From assembly GCF_003369835.1 (NCBI RefSeq), contig NZ_QPMJ01000005.1, positions 81,232-145,231 of the forward strand: 64,000 nucleotides of DNA, read 5' to 3'. Source of the DNA: Halorussus rarus. GTDB lineage: Archaea; Halobacteriota; Halobacteria; Halobacteriales; Haladaptataceae. Made by a program: the position numbers and the translations under genes. Below are positions 33,468 to 42,169 of the stretch, piece by piece. The notes under the pieces were generated by a model. It had not been told where the DNA came from. It made no database searches and worked only from the letters and a program-made list of their open reading frames with translations. The first letter of the stretch is position 1. Each line of letters starts with the position of its first letter.

Positions 33468-34724
33468 TCAGCCGTCCTTCCGCTCGTCGGGAGACGGCGC
33501 GACGGCGTCGGCGTCGACCAGCCGCTCTATCTCGTCGGTCGAGTAGCCGAACTCGCCGAGGACGTCGGCCGTGTGCTCGCCGAGCAGCGGCGGATGCCGG
33601 CGGACGTCGGTCGGCGTCCGCGAGAAGTGCATCGGACTGCCGGGCATCTTGACCTCGCCGGCCGTGGGGTGGTCGACCGACGTTCGCATCCCCCGCGCCT
33701 CGACCTGGGGGCTGTCGAACACCTCGGCCATGTCCCGGACGGTGCTGGCGGGCACGTCGTGGTCGCGGAGGATCTCGATGACCTCGTCGGTCTCGTACGC
33801 CGCGAACTCCTCGGCGAGGAGCGCGTCGAGTTCGTCGCGGTTCCGCACCCGGTCGGCGTTCGCCGCGAACCGCGGGTCGTCGGCGAGGTCCTCGCGGTCG
33901 AGCGCCCGGCAGAAGTTCGGCCAGATGTTCTCGGACGCGACCGCGACCACCACGTAGCCGTCGCTGGTCTCGAACGCCTGGTACGGGGCGATGGTGGGGT
34001 GCTTGCTCCCCATCCGGCCCGGCGACTCGCCGGTGGCGAAGTAGTTCGAGGCCATGTAGGTCATCCAGGCGACCTGGCCGTCGAGCAGGCTCACGTCGAT
34101 CTTCTGCCCGCCGCCGTCGCCGAGTTCCCGCTCCAGCAGCGCCGCCAGGATGGCCTGGGTGGCGTACATCCCCGCGCCGATGTCGGCGAGCGCGACGCCG
34201 ACGCGGACCGGCATCCCGTCCTCGACGCCGGTGATGCTCATCAGCCCGCCCTCGGCTTGCATGATGATGTCGTACGCCGGCCGGTCCTTCTCGGGGCCCC
34301 ACTCGCCGTACCCCGACAGCGAGCAGTAGACGAGGTCGGGGTTGCGCTCGCGGAGGTCGCCGTAGTCGAGCCCCCACTCGGCCATCTTGCCGACCCGGAA
34401 GTTCTCGACGAGGACGTCGGCCTCGGCCGCCAGGTCCCGGAACACGTCCCGGCCCTCCTCCGAGGCGAGGTTGAGCGCGACCGACCGCTTGTTCCGATTG
34501 ACGCTGACGTAGTAGGCGCTCTCGTCGCTGTCGCCGTACGTCGGCGGGTGCCAGTGGCGGGTCTGGTCGCCGCCGTCCGGGCGCTCGACCTTGATGACGT
34601 CGGCGCCCAGGTCGCCCAGCTGCATCGTGCAGAACGGGCCAACCAGGACCCGCGAGGCGTCGAGCACCGTAACCCCGTCGAGCGGTCCCGCGTCGCCCTC
34701 GGAGTCGCGTGCTTCTCCGGTCAT
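33468..34724 (-). CDS. Class III CoA-transferase, candidate succinyl-CoA:glutarate CoA-transferase
   Basis: A 418-residue CaiB/BaiF-family CoA-transferase. It begins GPLDGVTVLDASRVLVGPFC, with NRNKRSVALNL and VLVENFRVG as family marks. The catalytic Asp181 lies in ALADIGAG. Such enzymes move CoA between carboxylic acids without ATP. The gene lies 4 bp after the glutaryl-CoA dehydrogenase gene in the same direction. In mammals and bacteria that partnership is succinyl-CoA:glutarate CoA-transferase, so glutarate is the best guess for the acceptor. The specific substrate is inferred from context. Confidence 0.88.
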   Translation of the reverse strand: MTGEARDSEGDAGPLDGVTVLDASRVLVGPFCTMQLGDLGADVIKVERPDGGDQTRHWHPPTYGDSDESAYYVSVNRNKRSVALNLASEEGRDVFRDLAAEADVLVENFRVGKMAEWGLDYGDLRERNPDLVYCSLSGYGEWGPEKDRPAYDIIMQAEGGLMSITGVEDGMPVRVGVALADIGAGMYATQAILAALLERELGDGGGQKIDVSLLDGQVAWMTYMASNYFATGESPGRMGSKHPTIAPYQAFETSDGYVVVAVASENIWPNFCRALDREDLADDPRFAANADRVRNRDELDALLAEEFAAYETDEVIEILRDHDVPASTVRDMAEVFDSPQVEARGMRTSVDHPTAGEVKMPGSPMHFSRTPTDVRRHPPLLGEHTADVLGEFGYSTDEIERLVDADAVAPSPDERKDG

Positions 34725-34728
34725 CGTC

Positions 34729-35889
34729 TCACTGGTAGGCCGGGATGCCCGTCAGGTCCTCGCCGAGGATGAGGGTGTGGATGTCGTGGGTGCCCTCGTA
34801 GGTGTAGACGGTCTCCATGTTGGCCATGTGGCGCATCGGCGAGTAGTCGGCCGTGATGCCGTTGCCGCCGAGTATCTCACGGGCGACCCGGGACTGGTCG
34901 CGGGCCATCCGGACGTTGTTGCGCTTGGCCATCGAGACGTGCTGCGGGCGCAGCTCGCCGCGCTCCTTCAGCTCCGCGAGGCGGTGCGCGAGCAGTTGCG
35001 CGAGGGTGATCTGGGTCGCCATCTCGGCCAGCTTCTGCTGCTGGAGCTGGAAGCGACCGATGGGACCGCCGAACTGGTCGCGCTCGGTGGCGTACTCGCG
35101 GGCCGTCTCGAAACAGTCCCGCGCGGCGCCCACGGCGCCCCAGGCGATGCCGTACCGGGCCTGCGTCAGGCACGACAGCGGGCCCTTCATCCCCTCGACG
35201 CCCGGTAAGACCGCATCTTCGGGAACGAAGACGTCGTTCAGACCGATCTCGCCGGTGATGGAGGCGCGCAGCGACAGCTTCTCGTCGATCTTGTTGGTCG
35301 TCACGCCGTCCTCGTCGGTCTCCACGAGGAACCCGCGGACGGGGTTATCTTCCGCGGTCTTGTCGCGCGCCCAGACGACCGCGACGTCCGCGATCGGTGA
35401 GTTCGTGATCCACGTCTTCGAGCCGTTCAGCACGTAGCCGCCGTCGGCCGCTTCGGCCCGAGTCTCCATGGCCGAGGGGTTCGAGCCGTGCTCGGGCTCG
35501 GTGAGCCCGAAGCAGCCGACGGCCTCGCCCGACCCCAGCGCCGGCAGCCAGCGCTCCTTCTGCTCGTCGCTCCCGTAGGCGTGGATGGGGTACATCACGA
35601 GCGCGCCCTGCACGGAGGCCATCGACCGGAGCCCCGAGTCGCAAGCCTCCAGCTCCTGCATCAGCAGGCCGTAGGCGGTCTCGCTGACGTTCGGCAGGCC
35701 GTACCCCTCCAGGTTCGGCGCGTAGAAGCCCATCTCGCCCAGTTCGGGGATGAGCTCGGTCGGGAAGGTTCCCTCGATCCAGTGCTCGCCGATGTCCTCG
35801 ACCTCGCCGGCCACGAAGTCGCGGGCCGACTCCAGCACGAGCCTGTCCTCCTCGGACAGTTCCGCCTCCAGGTTCACGAAGTCTAGCAT
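34729..35889 (-). CDS. gcdH: Glutaryl-CoA dehydrogenase
   Basis: A 386-residue FAD enzyme that oxidises and decarboxylates glutaryl-CoA to crotonyl-CoA, passing electrons to ETF. It matches the glutaryl-CoA dehydrogenase subgroup closely: SVQGALVMYPIHAYGS, GCFGLTEPEHGSNPSAMETR, the VSMAKRNN segment, and the catalytic Glu365 in TYEGTHDIH. The length is right for the family without a transit peptide. It is the first gene of a pair with the CoA-transferase, giving glutarate to crotonyl-CoA. The enoyl-CoA hydratase at 41220 could take the next step. Confidence 0.92.
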   Translation of the reverse strand: MLDFVNLEAELSEEDRLVLESARDFVAGEVEDIGEHWIEGTFPTELIPELGEMGFYAPNLEGYGLPNVSETAYGLLMQELEACDSGLRSMASVQGALVMYPIHAYGSDEQKERWLPALGSGEAVGCFGLTEPEHGSNPSAMETRAEAADGGYVLNGSKTWITNSPIADVAVVWARDKTAEDNPVRGFLVETDEDGVTTNKIDEKLSLRASITGEIGLNDVFVPEDAVLPGVEGMKGPLSCLTQARYGIAWGAVGAARDCFETAREYATERDQFGGPIGRFQLQQQKLAEMATQITLAQLLAHRLAELKERGELRPQHVSMAKRNNVRMARDQSRVAREILGGNGITADYSPMRHMANMETVYTYEGTHDIHTLILGEDLTGIPAYQ

Positions 35890-35995
35890 CGGGTGAGACG
35901 TTGCGTCGGGCGGGTAATAACGATGGGGGTTCCGCCGGTCGGGGTTCGGTCGACGGCGGGAGAAAATCGGCGGCGAAACGAAAAGGGCGCGGGAG

Positions 35996-36787
35996 CTACA
36001 GATTCGACCGGGCGTCGCCGCCGTCGATCATCACCGACTCGCCGTTGATGAAGCTCGCGCGGTCCGACAGGAGGAACGCGACGACGTTGCCGAACTCGGC
36101 CGGCGAGCCGAGGTCGCCCATCGGGATGTCGTCGGTCCAGGCCTCCTCGCTCTCCTCGAAGCTGTCGAACCGGCCCTGCTCGACCGCGTTCTCGATGAGG
36201 TAGACCATCCGGTCGGTCTCGTGGGCGCCCGGCATCACGGCGTTGACCCGCACGTCGGGGGCGAGCTCGCGCGACAGCGTCTTCTCCAGTCCGATGACGC
36301 CCATGCGGACGGAGTTTGAGAGGACGAGGTCGTCGATGGCCTCCTTGACGCTGTGGGACGTCGAGCTGACGATGCTGCCCGCGTCGCTCTCCTCGAGGTG
36401 GTCGACCGACTCCCGGACGAGGCGGACGACGCTCATCACCAGCAGGTCGTAGGCCTGGTACCACTCCTCGTCGGTGGTCTCGCTGAACGGCTTGCTCGGC
36501 GGGCCGCCGGCGTTGGTCACGAGGTGGTCGAGGCCGCCGAACTCGTCGACGGTCCGCTGGACCAGCTGTTCGATGTCGTCGGGGTCGGTGAGGTCGGCGG
36601 GCTGGCCCACGACCTCGCCTTCGGCGACCTCCCGGATGTCCTCGACGGCCGCGTCGAGTCGCTCCTCGTCCCGACCGTTGACGACGACGTTCGCGCCCTC
36701 GCGGGCCAGCGCCGTCGCGGCGGCCTTGCCGAGACCGCTGCTCGACGCCGATACCAGTGCCGCGTTGCCATCGATTCCGAGGTCCAT
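35996..36787 (-). CDS. SDR family protein lacking the usual catalytic Tyr-Lys pair
   Basis: A 263-residue short-chain dehydrogenase homologue. The Rossmann motif is SASSSGLGKAAA, with DLTDPDDI and TNAGGPP present. The Ser region is SSTSHSVKEA. Where YxxxK is expected the sequence reads LVLSNSVRMGVIGL, so neither Tyr nor Lys is at the standard place. The same LSNS(V/I)R variant occurs in 3-oxoacyl-ACP-reductase-like SDRs of unknown activity. It lies just upstream of gcdH on the same strand (106 bp). Confidence 0.8.
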   Translation of the reverse strand: MDLGIDGNAALVSASSSGLGKAAATALAREGANVVVNGRDEERLDAAVEDIREVAEGEVVGQPADLTDPDDIEQLVQRTVDEFGGLDHLVTNAGGPPSKPFSETTDEEWYQAYDLLVMSVVRLVRESVDHLEESDAGSIVSSTSHSVKEAIDDLVLSNSVRMGVIGLEKTLSRELAPDVRVNAVMPGAHETDRMVYLIENAVEQGRFDSFEESEEAWTDDIPMGDLGSPAEFGNVVAFLLSDRASFINGESVMIDGGDARSNL

Positions 36788-36903
36788 AGGTGAAAATCAG
36801 AGCCGACCGTCTTAGTCCCACGAATCACGACAATTCTTTCCGGAACATCCGTCCGCTCTCGAAGCTCGCCCGCGTCCCGCAGCCCGCTCACTCGGGGAGG
36901 AAC

Positions 36904-38547
36904 TCACTCGGCCATGAACTGGCTGGCCTGGGGTTCCAGCGGGTCGGTCCGGACCTCGACCAGCGCCGGGCCGTCGCTCCGGAGCGCGGCGTCGAGGCCG
37001 TCGCGGATGTCGGCCGGCGCGTCGGCGCGATACGCGTCGACGCCCATCCCCTCCGCGACCGCCGTGAAGTCGACGGGCGCGTCGGCCCAGCCGTACTCCT
37101 GCTCGGAGAGCCGGTAGCTCCGGCCGGCCTCCTCGCTGATGATGGCGTAGTCGTCGTTGTTGAGGACCACGACCGTGACCGGCAGGTCCTCGACCGCTGC
37201 GGTGTGGAGTTCGTGGACGCACATCATGAGGCCGCCGTCGCCGGTCAGCGCGACGACTGGCGCGTCGGGGTTGGCGTACGCCGCGCCGATGGCCGACGGG
37301 AGCCCGGTCCCCATCGTCGCCCACGAGCCGGGGTTGACGTACTTCCGCGGCCCGGCGGCGTCGAAGACGTTGAGCGCCCAGACCCGGAAGCCGCCCGCGT
37401 CGACGGCGACGACCGCCTCCTCGGGGAGCGCGTTCCGGATCGCGCGCAGCGCCCGCACCGAGGTGATGGGGGTCGAATCGCCGAGCAGCGGGTCGAGTCG
37501 CTCGTCGGTCGCGTCCCGGACGGCACTCGCGCGCTCCGCGCCCAGGTCGGCGCGGTCGATGCCCGCGTCGTCAAGGCCCTCGGCGAGCGACGCCAGCACC
37601 CCGCGGGCGTCGCCGACGATGCCGACCGTCGGCTCGTAGCCCCGGCCGATGTCGCCCGCGCCCAGCGTCGCGTGGACGAGCGCGTCGGGCAGTTCGACCG
37701 ACCACCCGCGGCTCGCGTGGGCGTCGAGGTCGGTCCCGACCGCGAGACAGGCGTCGGCGTCGGCGAGGCAGGTCAGCAGTTCGGGGCTGGCGCTGCCGCT
37801 CAGCGTCCCGGCGCTGAGGTCGTGGCGCTCCGGGACGACGCCCTTGCCCTTGTACGTCGTCACGATCGGCGCGCCGAGGCGCTCCGCGACGGCGACCAGT
37901 TCGTCGGTCGCGCCGGCCGCGCGGACGCCGCCGCCCGCCAGGACCACGGGATCGGCCGCGTCGGCCAGCAGGTCCCGGGCTTCCGCGACCGCGTCCGCCG
38001 GGACGCCGGCGGCGTACTCGGTGTCGAACTCGGGCGGGTCGGCGAGCGCGGCGTCCGCGGCGAGGAAGCTCTTCGGAATCCCGACCCGGACGGGCCCTTT
38101 CGGCGGCGTGCGAGCGACCGCGATGGCCCGCTCGACCTCGGCCACCGTCGCCTCCGGCGTCTCGACCAGCACGTTCTCCTTCACGACGTTGTCGTAGGTG
38201 TCGGGCGGCGTCTCGTGGATGGCGTCGCCGCCGCGGAGGTCGGGGTCGGTCTCGATGGCGAAGTGGACCAGCGGGACGCAGTCGTTGAGCGCGTTCTTCA
38301 GCCCGTTCATCGCGTTCATGTCGCCGGGCCCGGGGACCACCACCGTCGCCGCCATCCGGTCGCCGGTGGAGGCGTACCCCCACGCCTGGTGGGTCACCGC
38401 GGTCTCGTGGCGGGCCACGACGAACCGGATGTCGTCGCGCTCCCCGATGGTCTCGTTCAGCGGGAGCGACTGCTTTCCCGGAATCCCGAAGACGGTGTCT
38501 ACGTCGTTGTCGACGAGGCTGTCGATCACGGCCTGATTGACGGTCAC
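36904..38547 (-). CDS. Thiamine diphosphate-dependent enzyme (acetolactate synthase/benzoylformate decarboxylase family)
   Basis: A 547-residue ThDP enzyme with the three-domain POX plan. The Pyr domain has the catalytic Glu in ARHETAV near 48, a central domain begins near 190, and the PP domain has the ThDP-Mg motif GDGGLMMCVHEL..VVLNNDDYAII. It starts at GTG 38547. Family members are acetolactate synthases, benzoylformate or phenylpyruvate decarboxylases, and oxalyl-CoA decarboxylases. No regulatory subunit is adjacent, so a catabolic decarboxylase is more likely than a biosynthetic acetolactate synthase. It shares strand and neighbourhood with the SDR, GCDH and CoA-transferase genes. Confidence 0.85.
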   Translation of the reverse strand: MTVNQAVIDSLVDNDVDTVFGIPGKQSLPLNETIGERDDIRFVVARHETAVTHQAWGYASTGDRMAATVVVPGPGDMNAMNGLKNALNDCVPLVHFAIETDPDLRGGDAIHETPPDTYDNVVKENVLVETPEATVAEVERAIAVARTPPKGPVRVGIPKSFLAADAALADPPEFDTEYAAGVPADAVAEARDLLADAADPVVLAGGGVRAAGATDELVAVAERLGAPIVTTYKGKGVVPERHDLSAGTLSGSASPELLTCLADADACLAVGTDLDAHASRGWSVELPDALVHATLGAGDIGRGYEPTVGIVGDARGVLASLAEGLDDAGIDRADLGAERASAVRDATDERLDPLLGDSTPITSVRALRAIRNALPEEAVVAVDAGGFRVWALNVFDAAGPRKYVNPGSWATMGTGLPSAIGAAYANPDAPVVALTGDGGLMMCVHELHTAAVEDLPVTVVVLNNDDYAIISEEAGRSYRLSEQEYGWADAPVDFTAVAEGMGVDAYRADAPADIRDGLDAALRSDGPALVEVRTDPLEPQASQFMAE

Positions 38548-38724
38548 GCTCCCAACTCCGACCCGGGGTCACTTAAACGTTCGACGACCGGGCGACCGCG
38601 TTGGCGTTCGACAACCTCAAACACGTATATATTTGACTACTGCCCTTTCGCGCCCGCTCACTGCCGTACAAGTGTGAGTAAGGTGACTACCGTGCGTTTG
38701 AAGGAAACGAACGATCAGGGCCAC

Positions 38725-39492
38725 TCACGAGAGCTCCGCGTTGACCTCGATCACGTTGGCCGTGCGGAGTAGCTCGTCCTTCAGTTCGGTCTCGATCTTG
38801 TCGTCGGTGATGCGGCGCGCCGGGCCGGAGATGCTGATGCCGCCGAGGACGCCGCCCTCGTCGTCGCGGAGCGGCGCCCCGATGCAGCGCACGCCCCGGA
38901 CGCGCTCCTCGTCGTCGACGGCGTAGCCCCGCTCGCGGACCTCCTCGAGCCGACGCCGGAGCGTTTCGGGATCGGTGACGGTGTTCTCGGTCCGCCGGGG
39001 GAGCCCCGACTTGTCGACGATCTCCTCGACCCGGCGCTCGGGTAGGTGGGCCATCATCGCGAGGCCGACCGAGATGCAGTGGGGGTCGACGTACCGCCCG
39101 ACGGGCGACGTCGTCTTGATCGCGTTCTCGCCCTCGACGCGGTGGACGACGACGGCCTTCGCCCCCTCGAGGAGCGCGAACTGCGTGCGCTCGCCCGTCA
39201 TGTCCGCGAGCTTCTCCAGTTCGCTCGCGACCAGGTCGTAGATCTCGATGCGCTCCTTCACGCGCTCGGCCAGGCTGATCGGGCGGAGTCCGAGCTGGTA
39301 CCCCTCGTCGGACTGGGTCACCAGTCCCTCGCGGGACAGGGTGGCCAGGTGGGTGTGGACCGTCCCCTTGGTTATCCCCAGTTCCTCGGCGAGCTCCGTG
39401 ATCCCCATCGTCCCCTCCCGTTCGATCGCGCCGATGATCTCGCAGGTGCGCTCGACCGCCTGGATCGACCGCGGGGGTTCGTCGCGTTCCAT
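38725..39492 (-). CDS. IclR family transcriptional regulator
   Basis: A 255-residue IclR protein. The winged helix (about 8-65) reads SIQAVERTCEIIGAIE...GITELAEELGITKGTVHTHLATL. The effector domain shows SPVGRYVDPHCISVGLAMMAHL and GYAVDDEERVRGVRCIGAPL. It is the first gene of the minus-strand run leading to the ThDP enzyme, SDR, GCDH and CoA-transferase, and probably controls that set. An AAAACGTTTT palindrome lies 26 nt before its ATG. Confidence 0.9.
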   Translation of the reverse strand: MERDEPPRSIQAVERTCEIIGAIEREGTMGITELAEELGITKGTVHTHLATLSREGLVTQSDEGYQLGLRPISLAERVKERIEIYDLVASELEKLADMTGERTQFALLEGAKAVVVHRVEGENAIKTTSPVGRYVDPHCISVGLAMMAHLPERRVEEIVDKSGLPRRTENTVTDPETLRRRLEEVRERGYAVDDEERVRGVRCIGAPLRDDEGGVLGGISISGPARRITDDKIETELKDELLRTANVIEVNAELS

Positions 39493-39518
39493 AGGTCGTG
39501 TTGGCGCTCGGCCGGGTA

Positions 39519-39528
39519 AAAACGTTTT
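39519..39528. promoter_or_regulatory. AAAACGTTTT palindrome ahead of IclR gene
   Basis: The second copy of this palindrome, separated by 26 nt from the IclR start at 39492, almost the same spacing as at 8485-8494. Confidence 0.5.
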
Positions 39529-39705
39529 GCTGTGTCAAACGCAAGTGCAGCGAATCCCGCGGGGAACGGGCTCCATTTACTCGGACTTTCCCGTGCGAAC
39601 TACCCGGACAGCCGGTCTCATGTCCGCGAATCCTTGCCGAGCATCCCGTTTGAGTGTGCAAAACAGATGGTCCGGTCGGATACGTGGAACCGGGTTGCCC
39701 GGTCC

Positions 39706-40149
39706 TCACAGCTCCCGACGCCGATAGCGGTACGCCGGAATCAGGAAGGGGAACAGCAGTGTCCCGACGAGGTGGAGGCCGGTGTCGGGTCGCCAGTTAG
39801 GACTGACCGAATCGAGGCCGCGGGCGTCCAGATGCATTGCGACGGGCGCGAGCAGGCACCCGACGACCATGAGAGCGAGCGACGACCGGATCACCTCGAC
39901 GACGAGGTGGACGGATCCGAGGTACAGGCCGTAGTGCCACCGGCCCCAGTGGTCCGACTCGCCGTCGTACTCGGGCACGGCGGCCTCCGAGCCCCCGCCG
40001 TAGGCGAGGGCGATCCCCCAGTCGGGCGTTCTCCGCCGCCTCGCCTCGAGTCCTTTCCTTGAAGGACATACCCTATCAATGAGGCGCGACTGCGATATTC
40101 GTTCCGGTGTATCGTTCGGCGTCCCGGCCCGTCTCCCTCCCCGACTCAT
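39706..40149 (-). CDS. Small membrane protein of unknown function, N-terminus uncertain
   Basis: The frame encodes 147 residues. From about residue 43 it looks like a real haloarchaeal protein: DWGIALAYGGGSEAAVPEYDGES is acidic, then HLVVEVIRSSLALMVVGCLLAP and LVGTLLFPFLIPAYRYRRREL form two hydrophobic segments with a positively charged end. The first ~40 residues are basic and unlike haloarchaeal proteins. An overlapping frame starting at 40069 gives a more credible beginning (MSFKERTRGEAAENA), so a frameshift near 40010-40030 may have split the gene. I recognise no family. Confidence 0.45.
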   Translation of the reverse strand: MSRGGRRAGTPNDTPERISQSRLIDRVCPSRKGLEARRRRTPDWGIALAYGGGSEAAVPEYDGESDHWGRWHYGLYLGSVHLVVEVIRSSLALMVVGCLLAPVAMHLDARGLDSVSPNWRPDTGLHLVGTLLFPFLIPAYRYRRREL

Positions 40150-40351
40150 CCGTTTTCAATCACCAAGCGGTGACGCCGGACGTGGGCGCGACACTATCTC
40201 GTTACCTGCTGCTTCTCGACTATCGTTACAGTTCTAGACTTGTAATGGAAAGGTGCGTTAACAACTCATTAACCAAGCCGAACGCGGCGTAAGGTCGCAT
40301 GTCTGCGAGCCGAATCACGCGAGAGAGCCGTCAGAGGACGACGCCCCGACC

Positions 40352-41151
40352 TCAGTACGACCGGGGCAGCCCGAGCACGTCTCGCTCACGTAGTTGAGCG
40401 CGAGCTGCTGGGTGATCGGGACCAGCCGGGTCAGCCGCGCCTCGCGGAAGTACCGCTCGCGTCGTACTCGGTGGCGACTCCGAAACCGCCGTGGGTCTGG
40501 ACCGCGGCGTCCGCGGCCTCGAAGCACGCCTCCGCGGCGAGATACTTCGACATGTTGGCGCGCGCCGACGTCGGCGCTCTCCCCGTCTGTCTCGTCGGCG
40601 GCGTATGTCATCTGCTTAGCGGCCTGGACGCGGGCGTGAGCCTCCGCGATGGGATGTTGTATGGACTGGTTGGCGTCGATTGCCCGGCCGACCTTCACCG
40701 GGTCGCCGCCCTCCGTCTGGAGGATGAGGTCCAGTTCCTTCTTCTCCTTCGCGGGACCGGTCTCGCCGTACCCCTTGATGCTGGCGTAGATTATGCCCTC
40801 GTTGAACTCCCGGACGCCGTCGTAGCCGATGCCGAGCTTGTCGGTGACGCCGTAGCCGAAGTTCTCGACGAACACGTCTGCGTCGGCGAGCAGGTCGCGG
40901 GTCGCCTCCCGGCCGGCGTCGGTCTTCAGGTCGACGGTCACCGACTTCTTGTTCCGGTTGTTCGCCATGAAGTAGCCCGACTTGCCCGCCGGTCCGTGGC
41001 CCTGGTCACGGGCCGAACCGCCGGCACCCGGGCGCTCTATCTTGACGACGTCCGCCCCGAGGTCGGCGAGCAGCGCCCCGCAGAAGGGGCCGGCTCGGTG
41101 GACGGTCATCTCGACGACGGTCAGGTCCGACAGCGGTCCCTGTGACGACAT
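40352..41151 (-). pseudogene. Chimeric pseudogene: CoA-transferase N-terminus fused to acyl-CoA dehydrogenase C-terminus, frameshifted
   Basis: The first ~149 codons are a class III CoA-transferase (SDLTVVEMTVHRAGPFCGALL, NRNKKSVTVDL, ELDLILQTEGG). At about 40685-40705 the sequence switches to the C-terminal part of an acyl-CoA dehydrogenase (VGRAIDANQSIQHPIAEAHA). That part then needs a frame change near 40557 (continuing NMSKYLAAEACFEAADAAVQ and THGGFGVATEYD), another near 40455 (ERYFREARLTRLVPITQQLA), and a third near 40377 (VLGLPRSY, stop at 40352). So a deletion joined two adjacent genes and the tail has decayed. The CoA-transferase part lacks the catalytic Asp region, so no product should be active. 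Confidence 0.85.
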
Positions 41152-41219
41152 ATCCTACCAGACCCGGGGCAGGGACAAAAAATTTGGAAGCGGTTCCGGG
41201 CTCGAACCTCGACCGTCGA

Positions 41220-42002
41220 CTATCCCTCGTTGAACTCGTCGACGAGCTCCCGGCGCTCGTCGGTGGCGAACTGCTCCCACCAGAGGTCGGCCTCGTACGC
41301 CCGCGCGGTCTCGATGTCGGGGGCGTTCGCGGCTTGGTTGATGGCCTTCTTGGAGTTCTTGACCGCCTGGCGGCCGGTGTCCTGGATGGAGTCGACGATT
41401 CCGTCGACCGTCTCGTCGAGCTCTTCGGGGGCGACCGCGTGGTTGACCAGGCCGATGCGCTCGGCCTCGTCGGCGCCGATGAAGTCCGCCGTCAGGGCGA
41501 GCTCCTTGGCCTTGGCCTCGCCGACGAGCTGGATCGCCCGGTAGTTCGACCCGCCGGTCGGGATCTGGCCGATGTTGCAGGTCGGGACGCCGAACTGCGA
41601 CTCCTCGGTCGCGACCCGCATGTCGCAGTACATCGCGAGGATCATCCCGCCGCCCGCGCAGTAGCCGTCGATCTTCGCGATGACGGGCGCGTGGAGGTCG
41701 AGCGGCGCGCGGTAGATGTCGTAGAAGAGGTCCTGGCGGTCCTTCTGGCGCGGGTCGTGCTCCTCGACCGTGCCGGCGTACTGCTCGATGTCCGCCCCGG
41801 CGGAGAACGCGTCCTCGCCCTCGCCGGTGACGACCACGGCGTCGACGTCCCGGTCGAGCTGGAGCTCGGCGAACGCCCGCTGGAGGTCGAGCATCACCTC
41901 GGTGTTCAGCGCGTTGTACTTCTCGGGCCGGTGGAACTCGACGGTGGCGACGCCCTCGTCCACGTCCACCGTGATGCTCTCGTAGGCGCTGTAGAAGCCC
42001 AT
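41220..42002 (-). CDS. Enoyl-CoA hydratase/isomerase family protein
   Basis: A 260-residue crotonase-fold enzyme. The CoA and oxyanion regions are visible as AFSAGADIEQYAG and KIDGYCAGGGMILAMYCDMRVA, and the active-site stretch is FGVPTCNIGQIPTGGSNY. The second Glu position (IGQIPTGG, with Gln where hydratases often have Glu) leaves room for isomerase, hydratase or ring-opening chemistry. ATG 42002 gives the family N-terminus; the longer frame is spurious. It lies upstream of the chimeric pseudogene on the same strand and could act after glutaryl-CoA dehydrogenase. Confidence 0.88.
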   Translation of the reverse strand: MGFYSAYESITVDVDEGVATVEFHRPEKYNALNTEVMLDLQRAFAELQLDRDVDAVVVTGEGEDAFSAGADIEQYAGTVEEHDPRQKDRQDLFYDIYRAPLDLHAPVIAKIDGYCAGGGMILAMYCDMRVATEESQFGVPTCNIGQIPTGGSNYRAIQLVGEAKAKELALTADFIGADEAERIGLVNHAVAPEELDETVDGIVDSIQDTGRQAVKNSKKAINQAANAPDIETARAYEADLWWEQFATDERRELVDEFNEG

Positions 42003-42169
42003 ACACCGAACCGATACACAAGCTGCCGAGAAAGAACTTTGGGTGACATTCACAGCCGACGTCGCTATCGCCGGCGTCGTCGGTCGCTCCGACCGCGGGC
42101 GTCGCAACCCCGAGGCCGACGCGGTCCGCCTCGCAGAGAACTTATCACGGAGTCGGACCCGCAGTGAGT

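Noticed and set aside
40150..40351. Possible gene between the small membrane protein and the chimeric pseudogene
   Set aside because: Only short frames without motif; contains AT-rich sequence near 40195-40280 that may be promoter DNA.
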